A DNA stretch of 64,000 nucleotides from JAUWKC01 sp035529895 (GTDB lineage Bacteria; Planctomycetota; Phycisphaerae; Sedimentisphaerales; Anaerobacaceae): positions 18,104 to 82,103 of the forward strand of contig DATKVV010000089.1 of the NCBI GenBank assembly GCA_035529895.1, written 5' to 3'. Shown piece after piece: positions 26,150 through 34,347 of this stretch. The notes beneath the pieces were generated by a model, which made no database searches, was not told the DNA's origin, and saw nothing but the letters and a program-made list of their open reading frames with translations. The translations under genes and the position numbers were made by a program. Within the stretch, counting starts at the first letter, position 1. Each line of letters opens with the position of its first letter.

Positions 26150-26177
26150 TTTGACTCCTTGTGACATTTTTATATGG

Positions 26178-26230
26178 CATAAAGCAATGCATAACATACA
26201 TAAAGTAATACATAACTGTCATAATGTCAA
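26178..26230 (-). promoter_or_regulatory. Promoter with 21-bp-spaced direct repeats (candidate XRE operator)
   Basis: On the plus strand CATAAAGCAATGCATA (26178-26193) and CATAAAGTAATACATA (26199-26214) match at 14 of 16 positions and start 21 bases apart, two helical turns. TTGACA on the minus strand is at 26230-26225, placing the repeats over the -10 and start region of the XRE gene. This is the expected layout for autorepression. Confidence 0.55.
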
Positions 26231-26676
26231 CTATATTTTGCACGAAAAATACGGTATGGTACGTAAATCTTTATTTAGAGAAGACTTGCAAGTGAAAATT
26301 TTTTGTAAAAATTATAATCACAGGAACAAGAACAAATGGTTTGACTGAATTTGCCAAGCCAGTAGCAGATGAATTAGCTGCCCGTTGTGGCTCTGTAAAG
26401 AGAGTTCTGTTTGCGGTCAAAATCGAGCCTCAGAGCGTCCGTGCGTGCTTCACCCATGGGGTTGTCCCATAAAGAATGGCTGAAACTGCCTTGAGTAGTC
26501 TGGATAGGCTCTGACTATCAAAACACGGTTCATTTGTCACGCACTACCTGGGAAATCCGGGTTTATAATTGCGGCACAGCCCGGTAGCCGGCGCTCTAAC
26601 AGTCGGCGGCTAAGACAGCGGAATCCACACTGCCTATCGTCACAGAAAGAATTTTCCAAAACATTTCAAAAAATTG
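26231..26676. other. Intergenic region between the XRE and ArsR operons
   Basis: AT-rich at its left end. An open frame without a usable start (26296-26472, plus) reads like coding DNA in part but cannot be assigned. The right half contains nothing recognised. Confidence 0.5.
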
Positions 26677-26724
26677 TTGACAACATCAGAACGTTATGTG
26701 AGTATGTGAGTATATAGTCACATA
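26677..26724 (+). promoter_or_regulatory. ars operon promoter and ArsR operator
   Basis: TTGACA at 26677-26682 is a consensus -35. A perfect 7-bp inverted repeat, TATGTGA (26703-26709) and TCACATA (26718-26724) with an 8-base AT-rich spacer, lies where the -10 and start point should be, 23 bases before the arsR ATG. Position and symmetry fit an ArsR/SmtB dimer site; the -10 itself is not well defined. Confidence 0.6.
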
Positions 26725-26746
26725 TTAGATCGGTTGGAGTCGCGCA

Positions 26747-27076
26747 ATGTTGAGCAAGAAGAAGCAGTTGCTGTTCGAAAAGCAGGCCGAAATCGCAAAG
26801 GCCATAGCGCATCCTGTGCGAATAGCCATTGTGGATTTTCTAAAGGACAGCGAGCAGTGCGTCTGTGATATCGCGGAATACGTTGGCTCGGAGAGGTCCA
26901 ATGTCTCCAAGCATCTTTCGGTGATGGTAAACGCCGGCGTGCTCGAATACCGCAGGGAAGGCCTGAAGGTCATCTACAAACTGAAGACGCCTTGCATTCT
27001 CGATTTCTTCTCGTGTACCACGGCCTGTTTGAAGCAGCAGCTTAAAGAAAGCGAAGAATTGCTGAGCGCCCTGTAG
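26747..27076 (+). CDS. arsR: ArsR/SmtB-family metalloregulator
   Basis: A 109-residue winged-helix repressor. The motif ECVCDI-type region is present as EQCVCDIAEYVGSERSNVSK, with the Cys-x-Cys pair (about 39-41) at the usual alpha-3 arsenic site. Additional cysteines lie in TPCILDFFSCTTACLK near the C-terminus. GGAG precedes the ATG. It binds DNA and is released by As(III) or a similar thiophilic ligand. First gene of an eight-gene operon; the inverted repeat just upstream is a good operator candidate. Confidence 0.9.
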   Translation: MLSKKKQLLFEKQAEIAKAIAHPVRIAIVDFLKDSEQCVCDIAEYVGSERSNVSKHLSVMVNAGVLEYRREGLKVIYKLKTPCILDFFSCTTACLKQQLKESEELLSAL

Positions 27077-27089
27077 TCTGGGAATTTGT

Positions 27090-28406
27090 ATGAACTGGAA
27101 GACGGAAGGCAAGATATTTGCCACCCTCGTGGGCATATTCGTTGTTGCTTATGCCCTGCCGCTCGGTAATCCGAGGATTCAGGAGGCGATTCAGGAGTCG
27201 TTCCGGCTGCTTCAGTGGTATGCCCGCAACCACACATTGGCCTGTGTTGTGCCCGCGTTATTTATCGCGGGGGCCATTATCACCTTCCTGTCGCAAGGCT
27301 CGGTAATGCGCTATCTCGGCGCGAAGGCGAATCCTGTTCTGGCGTACGCCGTGGCATCGGTCGCCGGTTGCGTGTTGGCGGTCTGTTCCTGCAGCGTGCT
27401 GCCTATGTTTGCGGGCATCTACAAGCTCGGCGCGGGTCTCGGCCCGGCCACGGCCTTCCTGTACTCGGGGCCGGCCATTAACGTACTGGCAATTTTCCTG
27501 AGCGCGCGTGTCCTGGGGTTATCCATTGGGGTCGGGCGCGTGGTCGGGGCTGTGTTCTTTTCGGTAGTCATCGGCCTGCTTATGGCCGCGGCTTTTCGCA
27601 AGAGCGAAAATGCAAAGATCCAGGCTGCGCTTCAGATGCCTGAGCCCGAAAAACCACGCCGGGGCATTGGCAAGACGGCTGTTTTTCTGGCCTGTATGGT
27701 TCTGTTTCTCGTATTCAGCGACTGGTTCAACCCCGGCAACGTCATCGTGAAAACGAATGAAGGCCGGGAATTCAAGGCGGTGGTCATTCATGAAACCAAA
27801 GACGCAATTCGCTTTCAATTAGAGGAGGATACCCACCTGGGCAAGGTCGGTGACAAGATAACCCTGACCAAGCCGGAGATTGCCGGGATGCAGGAGCAGC
27901 GGACCTGGGTGCTGGCTGTTTATCACGTCCGGTGGTATCTGTCGGGGCTGATGGGTCTGGCGGTAGTCATTATGGCCTGGCGATGGTTCGAGCGGGTCGA
28001 GATTCGCGAGTGGATGGGCAATACGTGGCAGTTTACGAAGCTGCTCGTGCCGCTGCTTTACGGCGGGGTATTTGTCGTTGGCTTTGTGAGCGTGCTGCTG
28101 CCCGAAAAGCAGGTAGCACAGTGGGTTGGCGATAACAGTCTGCGAAGCAACCTGGCGGCCAGCGTGGTGGGCGCATTTTGGTATTTTGCCACGTTGACGG
28201 AGATTCCCATCACGCAGGCGTTGATGAAGCTCGGCATGCACAAGGGGCCTGTTCTGGCGCTTCTGCTGGCGGGGCCTGCTTTGTCGCTGCCCAACATGCT
28301 TGTTATTCGCAAGGTTATGGGAAACCGGAAGCTTATTGTGTTCGTCCTGCTGGTGGTTGTGATGTCCACCATGACCGGGATGTTCTTTGGTACATTTTGG
28401 GGATAG
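27090..28406 (+). CDS. Permease (ArsP/DUF318 family), putative organoarsenical or metal exporter
   Basis: A 438-residue inner-membrane protein with about ten membrane segments. The diagnostic core is CVLAVCSCSVLPMFAGIYKL, then GAGLGPATAFLYSGPAINVL, seen in ArsP and related permeases; a second half repeats the theme (GPVLALLLAGPALSLPNML). A soluble insertion lies at about 175-270 (VIVKTNEGREFKAVVIHETK), which is longer than in typical ArsP. It starts 13 bases after arsR. Likely extrudes trivalent arsenicals, with copper/zinc export as an alternative. Confidence 0.85.
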   Translation: MNWKTEGKIFATLVGIFVVAYALPLGNPRIQEAIQESFRLLQWYARNHTLACVVPALFIAGAIITFLSQGSVMRYLGAKANPVLAYAVASVAGCVLAVCSCSVLPMFAGIYKLGAGLGPATAFLYSGPAINVLAIFLSARVLGLSIGVGRVVGAVFFSVVIGLLMAAAFRKSENAKIQAALQMPEPEKPRRGIGKTAVFLACMVLFLVFSDWFNPGNVIVKTNEGREFKAVVIHETKDAIRFQLEEDTHLGKVGDKITLTKPEIAGMQEQRTWVLAVYHVRWYLSGLMGLAVVIMAWRWFERVEIREWMGNTWQFTKLLVPLLYGGVFVVGFVSVLLPEKQVAQWVGDNSLRSNLAASVVGAFWYFATLTEIPITQALMKLGMHKGPVLALLLAGPALSLPNMLVIRKVMGNRKLIVFVLLVVVMSTMTGMFFGTFWG

Positions 28407-28423
28407 TTCCGGAGGCAGAGATT

Positions 28424-28894
28424 ATGGAAGTCAAACCAATAGGCATCATTCATTCGCCGTTTCAGCAGCCGGCAGGGACCCCCATACAGCCGGTGTTTGC
28501 CAAAGGTACAGAAGGGTTTGTTGAGGTATTCGATGAATATGCACAAGGGCTGAAGGACCTCGGTGGGTTTGAACGGATTTGGCTGATCTACTGGTTTGAC
28601 CGCTGCCGAGATTACAGTCTTGTGGTGACACCTTATATGGATACAGAAGAACGGGGGTTATTTGCCACCCGAGCGCCTGCGAGGCCCAATCCGATCGGCA
28701 TGTCGGCGGTCGGACTTGAAAGAATCGAACGGAGCAAAATCTATGTCAGAGATATAGATATTCTGGATGGGACCCCTCTGCTGGACATAAAACCATACAA
28801 TCCTAAATTTGACTGTTTTGAGGTATCCCGCACCGGCTGGCTGCAGAATGCCAGCCAAGGAAATCACAAAGCGGATGAAAGATTCCACAGATGA
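28424..28894 (+). CDS. TrmO/TsaA-like SAM-dependent methyltransferase
   Basis: A 156-residue beta-barrel protein of the TsaA/VirR-like family. GGAGG eight bases before ATG 28424 fixes the start. Motifs: VKPIGIIHSPF at the N-terminus, LGGFERIWLIYWFDRC, FATRAPARPNPIGMSAVGL and DILDGTPLLDIKPYNPKFD. TrmO N-methylates t6A37 of tRNA; single-domain relatives are often found in metal and arsenic loci, where their role is unclear. Here it lies between the permease and a thioredoxin gene, so a role in arsenic chemistry is possible but not shown. Confidence 0.85.
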   Translation: MEVKPIGIIHSPFQQPAGTPIQPVFAKGTEGFVEVFDEYAQGLKDLGGFERIWLIYWFDRCRDYSLVVTPYMDTEERGLFATRAPARPNPIGMSAVGLERIERSKIYVRDIDILDGTPLLDIKPYNPKFDCFEVSRTGWLQNASQGNHKADERFHR

Positions 28895-28916
28895 ATTCTA
28901 ATGCCGGGGATTCAGA

Positions 28917-29150
28917 ATGAAAAAGATACAAATACTTGGAACAGGGTGTCCCAAATGCAAAAAGCTGGCGGAAAACGTGGAGCTGGCCGCCAAGGATTTG
29001 GGCATCGAATACGAGATTCAAAAGGTTAGCGATATAAACCAGATTATGCAATTCGGCGTGATGATGACGCCAGCCCTGGCAGTGGACGGCCAGGTGAAGG
29101 TGGTCGGTAAAGTTCCGAACATTGAGCAAGTAAAGAAACTGCTGGCTTAG
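28917..29150 (+). CDS. Small thioredoxin-fold redox protein (CPKC)
   Basis: A 77-residue minimal thioredoxin-like protein: KKIQILGTGCPKCKKLAENV carries the CxxC active site (Cys10, Cys13), followed by MMTPALAVDGQVKVVGKVP with the cis-Pro. Length and motif match the redox-active disulfide protein group. Cytoplasmic, no signal. In this operon it could supply electrons to arsenate or nitro-group reduction or to the CcdA-like partner. Confidence 0.9.
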   Translation: MKKIQILGTGCPKCKKLAENVELAAKDLGIEYEIQKVSDINQIMQFGVMMTPALAVDGQVKVVGKVPNIEQVKKLLA

Positions 29151-29180
29151 GTTTGTTCTGTTCGCATGGGACAAGATAAT

Positions 29181-29702
29181 ATGAATTACACGAGTGCTCT
29201 TGCAACTCTGGCGGTTTTGTTTATGGCTTTTGGCGCCGGCTGTCAGTCTGTTGAGCAGCCTCGGCAGACGTTGAATGTGAACGCCGTAACCAAAGAGGCC
29301 CATAGGACGAATTCGGTGACGGACGCCGGCAATGTTGGTGAACAAGGCGGTCAGAAGGACAAAGCTCACACAGTTATCGCGTACTATTTTCACAGAACTT
29401 TCCGGTGTCCTTCCTGTCTGGCCATCGAGGCACTTTCGGCGGAGGCGCTGGAGAGCGGTTTTAACAAAGCCCTCGAAGACGGTTCCCTGCAATGGCTGGC
29501 CGTGAACGTTGACGAGCCGGGCGGCGAAAAGTATGTGGAGGATTTCAGCCTGCAAATCAGCTCGCTTGTGATAACCGACATGCAAAATGACAAACGGATT
29601 CGATGGAAAAAGCTCGAGAAAGTCTGGGAATTAAAAGGGAACAAAGATGCTTTTATCAAGTACGTTCAGGGTGAGGTAGCAGCTTACCTGGCAGGTGGCT
29701 GA
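29181..29702 (+). CDS. ArsF-like lipoprotein (nitrophenyl compound nitroreductase subunit ArsF family)
   Basis: A 173-residue exported lipoprotein: hydrophobic N-region, then FGAGC lipobox. The body has AYYFHRTFRCPSCLAIEALS with a CPSC pair and FNKALEDGSLQWLAVNVDEP, a thioredoxin-fold pattern found in proteins annotated ArsF. ATG 29181 is used; ATG 29166 is an in-frame alternative. ArsE/F/G systems have been linked to reduction and export of aromatic arsenicals. A CcdA-like gene at the end of the same operon is a plausible ArsG. The frame continues open after its TGA for another 33 codons to the next start. Confidence 0.75.
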   Translation: MNYTSALATLAVLFMAFGAGCQSVEQPRQTLNVNAVTKEAHRTNSVTDAGNVGEQGGQKDKAHTVIAYYFHRTFRCPSCLAIEALSAEALESGFNKALEDGSLQWLAVNVDEPGGEKYVEDFSLQISSLVITDMQNDKRIRWKKLEKVWELKGNKDAFIKYVQGEVAAYLAGG

Positions 29703-29797
29703 CAATCTCGTGGGGTCAGCGCCTCCGCCCATTATGCCTACGATATGATACTTGATTATCGGCTGAACGAATTCGGAGACAGAAAGGTGGTTTACCG

Positions 29798-31081
29798 ATG
29801 AGCAAAATTGGCAAATTGATAATAGTCGTTGTGGTCGTGGTCGCGGCAGCTTTGGTATTCGTTCTGAAAAACAGAAACAGTTCTCCGGCTGCGGAGCCTG
29901 AGCACGCACCGCGTGGGCAAACCCCGGCTGTCAAGCCCTCGCAGGCAAAGGTCCTGCCTCGACTGGTCGATTTGGGGGCGACAAAATGCATCCCGTGCAA
30001 GATGATGGCGCCGATTCTCGAAGAATTGAAGACGGAATACGCCGGCAGGCTGCGGGTGGATTTCATAGATGTCTGGCAGAATCCCGATGCCGCAAAAGAG
30101 TATGGAATCAAGATTATTCCAACCCAGATATTCTTCGACGCGGCCGGCAAGGATCGTTTCAGGCACGAAGGGTTCTTCTCCAAGGAGGACATTCTGGCCA
30201 AGTGGAAGGAGCTGGGCGTCAATCTGGCCGGCCCGGTGGCGGATTTCAGCCGGTTGGAGCCTGCAATGCCGGACAATCGGCCCAAAGAGAAGGTTTGTTA
30301 TATGTGCGACGGAGATATCGACGCGAAAACGCTCGTTGTGGTGAAAACTGAAAAAGGCGATGTGCGTTTGTGCAGTCCCCACTGCTATTTTATTATGTAT
30401 TCGTGTCTGACCGAGGACAAGACCGATTTCGAGAGCAAGGTTATGGTTACCGACTGGGTATCGGGGAACCCGGTTGCGATGACCAAAGCGGGTTTTCTTT
30501 GCGGGCGGAATGCGAAAGACGGTCGACCCTGGATACGGCCCTTCGACGACGCCTCCGCAGCCGAACAAGCCAAACATACCTTCGGAGGCAACATTGTTGC
30601 ATTGGACGCGCTGCTTCAAATGGAGCTGTCCGGCCGGTGCGGATTTTGTGACCGGGCGTGTTACCCACAGGACGCGGCAAGAGTTTTGGCCGATGGTATT
30701 CAGACCTGGGGCTGCTGCTCGCATTGCGCTTTGGGCGTGGCGGCGCGCACCGGCAAGGATATTGAGGTTCATGAGCGGGACCGCCTGACAGGCGAGCCGA
30801 TAATTGCCAAAACCTTCAACGGGAGTATCGCCTCGATTGAGCCGGCTACTGCGGTGGCGTGGTTCGGACAGCGCAAGAAGCCGGATGGGTCATGGGGGTC
30901 GGCAGGCTGTTTTCACCAGGGTTTCTTCGTCAATGCGGACAACCTGATAAAGTGGGTGGAACAAAACCCTCGCGAGACCGGCAGGCTTATTAGTATCCGG
31001 CAGGCGCTGGCCGACAAAATGAAACTGTCGCAGGAGCAGATACGAAAAGCGTGCAAGATAGGCGAATGTGCGCCGAAGTAA
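29798..31081 (+). CDS. Membrane-anchored thioredoxin fused to two NosL-like Cys-rich domains
   Basis: A 427-residue protein. Residues about 5-25 are a membrane anchor; 50-145 a thioredoxin domain with ATKCIPCKMMAP (CxxC) and IKIIPTQIFFD (cis-Pro). From about 165 follow two Cys-rich units: VCYMCDGDIDAKTLVVVKTE with LCSPHCYFIMYSC, and GRCGFCDRACYPQDAAR with TWGCCSHCALG. The order CxxC, then a tryptophan-Val-Thr-Asp and a Phe-Gly-Gly segment resembles NosL metal-binding proteins. Likely acts outside the membrane in copper/arsenic thiol chemistry. AAAGGTGG precedes the ATG. The combination is unusual. Confidence 0.65.
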   Translation: MSKIGKLIIVVVVVVAAALVFVLKNRNSSPAAEPEHAPRGQTPAVKPSQAKVLPRLVDLGATKCIPCKMMAPILEELKTEYAGRLRVDFIDVWQNPDAAKEYGIKIIPTQIFFDAAGKDRFRHEGFFSKEDILAKWKELGVNLAGPVADFSRLEPAMPDNRPKEKVCYMCDGDIDAKTLVVVKTEKGDVRLCSPHCYFIMYSCLTEDKTDFESKVMVTDWVSGNPVAMTKAGFLCGRNAKDGRPWIRPFDDASAAEQAKHTFGGNIVALDALLQMELSGRCGFCDRACYPQDAARVLADGIQTWGCCSHCALGVAARTGKDIEVHERDRLTGEPIIAKTFNGSIASIEPATAVAWFGQRKKPDGSWGSAGCFHQGFFVNADNLIKWVEQNPRETGRLISIRQALADKMKLSQEQIRKACKIGECAPK

Positions 31082-31138
31082 GGTAATAGGGGAAAGCAGG
31101 ATGCGTTTACGTCCAAATCTCGAGAAAGGGGCAATAAG

Positions 31139-32071
31139 ATGAAAAGCTTAATCGCGGTTGTTGTGATATGTATGGGGCTTTTGGTGTTTGTCGCCACGGG
31201 CACGGCGGAGGAGACGCCCACCATCGGCCAAACAGTGACGGCCATATATCCGAATCTGGCCTCCGGTGTTCTGACTTTCGCTGAGCTTGCAGACCTGCCG
31301 AAGGGGATATTACTGCGCGCCGGCGAGGTTGAAATGAGCGAAATCGACGTCAGCAAATCCATTGAAAAACAGCCTAAGCAGTTTCAGGAGCAGTTGAGGA
31401 AGAATGCCTTCTTCGTTCTCGAAAAGGAAGCGACCCGCAAGCTCCTGGTTGAAGCCGCCCGAAAGAGTTTGAATGAGACCGGCGAACAGACGCCGCCAAA
31501 GAGCGAGCAGGAGTTAATAAATAAGTATATCGCGCGCGTGACCGAAAGAATCACGGTCACGGAGGATGACATCAGTCGGTTTTACGAAGAAAACGAGGCT
31601 TCGTTTTGCGGAACGCCGCTTGAGAAGGTGAAGGACCGCATAGGCCCGTATGTGCTCGGGGAAAAGAAGCAGCGTGCCATTGACGAGCATCTGCGCACTC
31701 TTGGTCAGCGCATTAGCATTCTCGTTTCGGCTTCCTGGACAAAAGAGCAGGCAGTCCTGGCTCGGGATAATCCTTTGAACAAGGCGAGGGACAACGGAAA
31801 GCCGACGCTTGTGATCTTCAGTGCGGCCAGTTGCTGCGGGCCTGATAAAATGCTCCCTGTCTTGAAATCTCTGCAAGAAAAGTACGCGGACAAGATTAAC
31901 ATTCTGTACCTTGAGGCCAGGAAGGAACAAATACTCGCCGCTCGCTACGCCGTCCATTCAATCCCGACCCAGATTCTCTATGACAAAGGCGGCAAAGAGG
32001 TTTTTCGTCACTCCGGCTTCCTTCCACAGACCGATGTTGAGAAAAAACTGAAAGATGTCGGGATTATGTAA
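31139..32071 (+). CDS. Exported SurA/PpiC-N-like and thioredoxin fusion with altered active site
   Basis: A 310-residue protein with a signal peptide (residues 1-22). Residues about 30-200 form a helical region like the chaperone part of SurA/PpiC (ITVTEDDISRFYEENEASF, then LGEKKQRAIDEHL). Residues about 205-310 are a thioredoxin fold, PTLVIFSAASCCGPDKMLPV and YAVHSIPTQILYDKGG. The expected CGPC is CGPD preceded by an extra Cys, so the resolving cysteine is lost and a vicinal Cys-Cys appears. It lies three bases before the CcdA-like gene, its likely electron donor. Confidence 0.7.
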   Translation: MKSLIAVVVICMGLLVFVATGTAEETPTIGQTVTAIYPNLASGVLTFAELADLPKGILLRAGEVEMSEIDVSKSIEKQPKQFQEQLRKNAFFVLEKEATRKLLVEAARKSLNETGEQTPPKSEQELINKYIARVTERITVTEDDISRFYEENEASFCGTPLEKVKDRIGPYVLGEKKQRAIDEHLRTLGQRISILVSASWTKEQAVLARDNPLNKARDNGKPTLVIFSAASCCGPDKMLPVLKSLQEKYADKINILYLEARKEQILAARYAVHSIPTQILYDKGGKEVFRHSGFLPQTDVEKKLKDVGIM

Positions 32072-32074
32072 ACG

Positions 32075-32773
32075 ATGCAGCAGCTTTTTACCACGTTAAC
32101 CCATGCAGTTGAAAGTACGCCTCTGATAGCTTTATGCGCTGCCTTTATATGGGGCATTCTGAGCATACTTTTGAGTCCATGTCACTTGGCGAGCATTCCG
32201 CTTATAGTCGGCTTTATCGACCAGCAGGGGCGCATCTCAACGCGGAGGGCCTTTTACATATCAACCTTGTTCGCGGCGGGCATACTCATCACGATAGCGG
32301 CCATCGGTGCGGTAACCGCCCTGGCCGGCAGAATGATGGGCGACGTCGGACGATATGGGAATTACTTTGTCGCGGCAATTTTTTTTGTGGTGGGTCTGCA
32401 CCTCCTGGGCGTAATCCCTGTGCCGTGGTCGGGGCCGGGTCAGGTCGGTTTGAAACGCAAAGGGATGCTGGCCGCCTTTGTTATTGGCCTGGTCTTCGGC
32501 ATCGCGCTCGGCCCGTGTACTTTTGCCTATATGGCGCCGATGCTCGGCGTGACCTTCAAACTGGCTTCAACCAACCTGTTCTACGGAATTCTCCTGCTTA
32601 TAGTTTACGGGGTGGGCCATTGCTCGGTTATCGTTCTGGCCGGCACGTGCACGGAGCTTGTGCAGCGCTATATGAACTGGAATGAGAAATCCAAAGCCAC
32701 CACGATAATAAAGAGCGTCTGCGGCGTGCTCGTTATCCTTGGCGGCCTCTATCTGATTTACGCTGCCAAATAA
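32075..32773 (+). CDS. CcdA/DsbD-type transmembrane thiol transporter (ArsG-like candidate)
   Basis: A 232-residue inner-membrane protein with six segments. The paired Pro-Cys motifs ILLSPCHLASIPLIVGFI and GIALGPCTFAYMAPMLG are the CcdA signature, passing reducing equivalents across the membrane to periplasmic thioredoxins. Two such proteins are encoded just upstream. In arsenic loci CcdA-like proteins are also annotated as the ArsG exporter; the sequence alone does not separate the two roles. Last gene of the ars operon, followed by a promoter for the next gene. Confidence 0.88.
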   Translation: MQQLFTTLTHAVESTPLIALCAAFIWGILSILLSPCHLASIPLIVGFIDQQGRISTRRAFYISTLFAAGILITIAAIGAVTALAGRMMGDVGRYGNYFVAAIFFVVGLHLLGVIPVPWSGPGQVGLKRKGMLAAFVIGLVFGIALGPCTFAYMAPMLGVTFKLASTNLFYGILLLIVYGVGHCSVIVLAGTCTELVQRYMNWNEKSKATTIIKSVCGVLVILGGLYLIYAAK

Positions 32774-32797
32774 GCCCCCCTGCCTTGGCATTGGTTG

Positions 32798-32827
32798 TTG
32801 ACATCACCGATGGGGACGGTGTATAGT
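32798..32827 (+). promoter_or_regulatory. Sigma-70-type promoter before the phosphomannomutase gene
   Basis: TTGACA at 32798-32803 and TATAGT at 32822-32827 with an 18-base spacer, about 83 bases before ATG 32911; same architecture as at 15479-15508. Confidence 0.65.
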
Positions 32828-32910
32828 ATCCTCTAAGCCGTTGTTTGCCGGGTTTTAATTGGACAATAAAAACCAGGAGTTTATTGCGCGTGATTCAGGG
32901 AGTGTGAAAA

Positions 32911-34281
32911 ATGGATTCTTCGATCTTCAAGGCCTACGATATAAGGGGCATCTATCCCGACCAGATTGACGAGGAGGATGCGTGGAAGATTGGCTATGCG
33001 GCGGCGCGATTTCTTCCGTCTCTGCTTCGCGGGTACGAGCGGGGCCAGGCCAACGCGCAGTCAATCTGCGTGGGTCGTGATATGAGGACACACAGCGAAG
33101 ACCTGGCCCGCGCACTGACAAAGGGAATAAACGCCGCGGGAGTAAATGTCATCGATATAGGAATGATTGATACGCCGCAGATGTATTTTGCCATTAACTA
33201 TTTGGGAACGTGCGGCGGCGTGCAGGTGACAGCCAGTCATAACCCGGCCAAGTACAACGGCTTCAAGGTATCGGGGCTGGACGCCAAGCCGGTCGGCGTG
33301 GATACGGGCTTGAAAGAAATACAACATATCGCAACGTCGCTGCTGCACACCAAGGGCAGGGTTACCGGCTCGGTCGAAGACCGCGACCTGACGCCGGAAT
33401 ACAAAAACCATGTCCTTAAATTCCTCCGCCCGAACATAAGAAAACTGAAGATTGCCATCGATGCCTCGAACGGAATGGCGGGCAAAATGGTTCCCGTTAT
33501 TTTCGGCGATTTGCCCATAGAAATCATACCGATTAACTTCGAGCACGCCGGAAAATTCAAGCACGAGCCCAACCCCCTCATCGAAGAAAATCTGGCTCAG
33601 GTTAAGGCGGCGGTAACGAAAAGAAATTGTGATTTCGGGATTTGCTTCGACGGTGACGCGGACAGGCTGATGATGGTCGACGAAACGGGCGCGACTATCG
33701 GCTGTGATTTAATAACGGCTCTGATGGTCCCTTATTTTCTTAAGAAGCAGCCGAGGTCGACGGTAGTTTATGATTTGCGAAGCAGCCTGGTTGTTTCGGA
33801 AGAGGTTATCAAGAACGGGGGCACCCCCCGCCGGGAAAGGGTGGGGCACGCTTTCATGAAAAAGGCCCTGCGCGACTCCCACGGGGTATTCGGCGGAGAA
33901 CTCTCGGGCCATTTTTATTATCGTGACAACTATTACGCCGATTCGGGCATGATTACGCTCGTGCACGTGCTGAACATAGTCAGTGAGGCGACCGTACCCA
34001 TCAGCGAGCTGGTAAAACCGCTGCGCAGATATCACAGCAGCGGCGAGATAAACTTCAAAGTGGATAATAAGCAGGCGAAAATGGATGAGCTTGCGAAGAA
34101 ATATCATGACGGCCAGATTGACTCTCTTGACGGCGTGACCGTCCGCTATAAGGACTGGTGGTTTAACTGCCGGCCGAGCAATACCGAGCCGCTGCTGCGG
34201 CTGAATGTCGAGGCCAAGAGCAGGGAACTGCTCGATGCAAAACTTTCCGAAATCGAGGCCCAGGTTGGCAAGCCGGTTTGA
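32911..34281 (+). CDS. Phosphomannomutase/phosphoglucomutase
   Basis: A 456-residue alpha-D-phosphohexomutase. N-terminal IFKAYDIRGIYPDQI; the active-site phosphoserine loop VTASHNPAKYNGFKVSG (Ser about 109); the magnesium loop CFDGDADRLMMVDE; the sugar loop GGELSGHFYYRD; and the phosphate-binding RPSNTEPLLRLNVEA. It interconverts mannose- or glucose-6-phosphate and the 1-phosphate, feeding GDP-mannose/GDP-fucose and LPS synthesis. Full length with a strong promoter and GGAG site. PMM/PGM dual specificity is likely. Confidence 0.94.
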   Translation: MDSSIFKAYDIRGIYPDQIDEEDAWKIGYAAARFLPSLLRGYERGQANAQSICVGRDMRTHSEDLARALTKGINAAGVNVIDIGMIDTPQMYFAINYLGTCGGVQVTASHNPAKYNGFKVSGLDAKPVGVDTGLKEIQHIATSLLHTKGRVTGSVEDRDLTPEYKNHVLKFLRPNIRKLKIAIDASNGMAGKMVPVIFGDLPIEIIPINFEHAGKFKHEPNPLIEENLAQVKAAVTKRNCDFGICFDGDADRLMMVDETGATIGCDLITALMVPYFLKKQPRSTVVYDLRSSLVVSEEVIKNGGTPRRERVGHAFMKKALRDSHGVFGGELSGHFYYRDNYYADSGMITLVHVLNIVSEATVPISELVKPLRRYHSSGEINFKVDNKQAKMDELAKKYHDGQIDSLDGVTVRYKDWWFNCRPSNTEPLLRLNVEAKSRELLDAKLSEIEAQVGKPV

Positions 34282-34347
34282 GGGGGGCCGAAGCGGCGGC
34301 GTCCGACCTGATTTTAGTCTGGAAAAACATTTTCCGGGAGCGCAATA

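Noticed and set aside
26296..26472. Open plus-strand frame reading like IIITGTRTNGLTEFAKPVAD
   Set aside because: Protein-like in part but has no start codon in good context and no recognisable family; possibly a relic.
29700..29702. TGA as a possible selenocysteine codon in the ArsF-like gene
   Set aside because: It lies after the natural domain end, and no SECIS-like hairpin or selenoprotein family match was evident.
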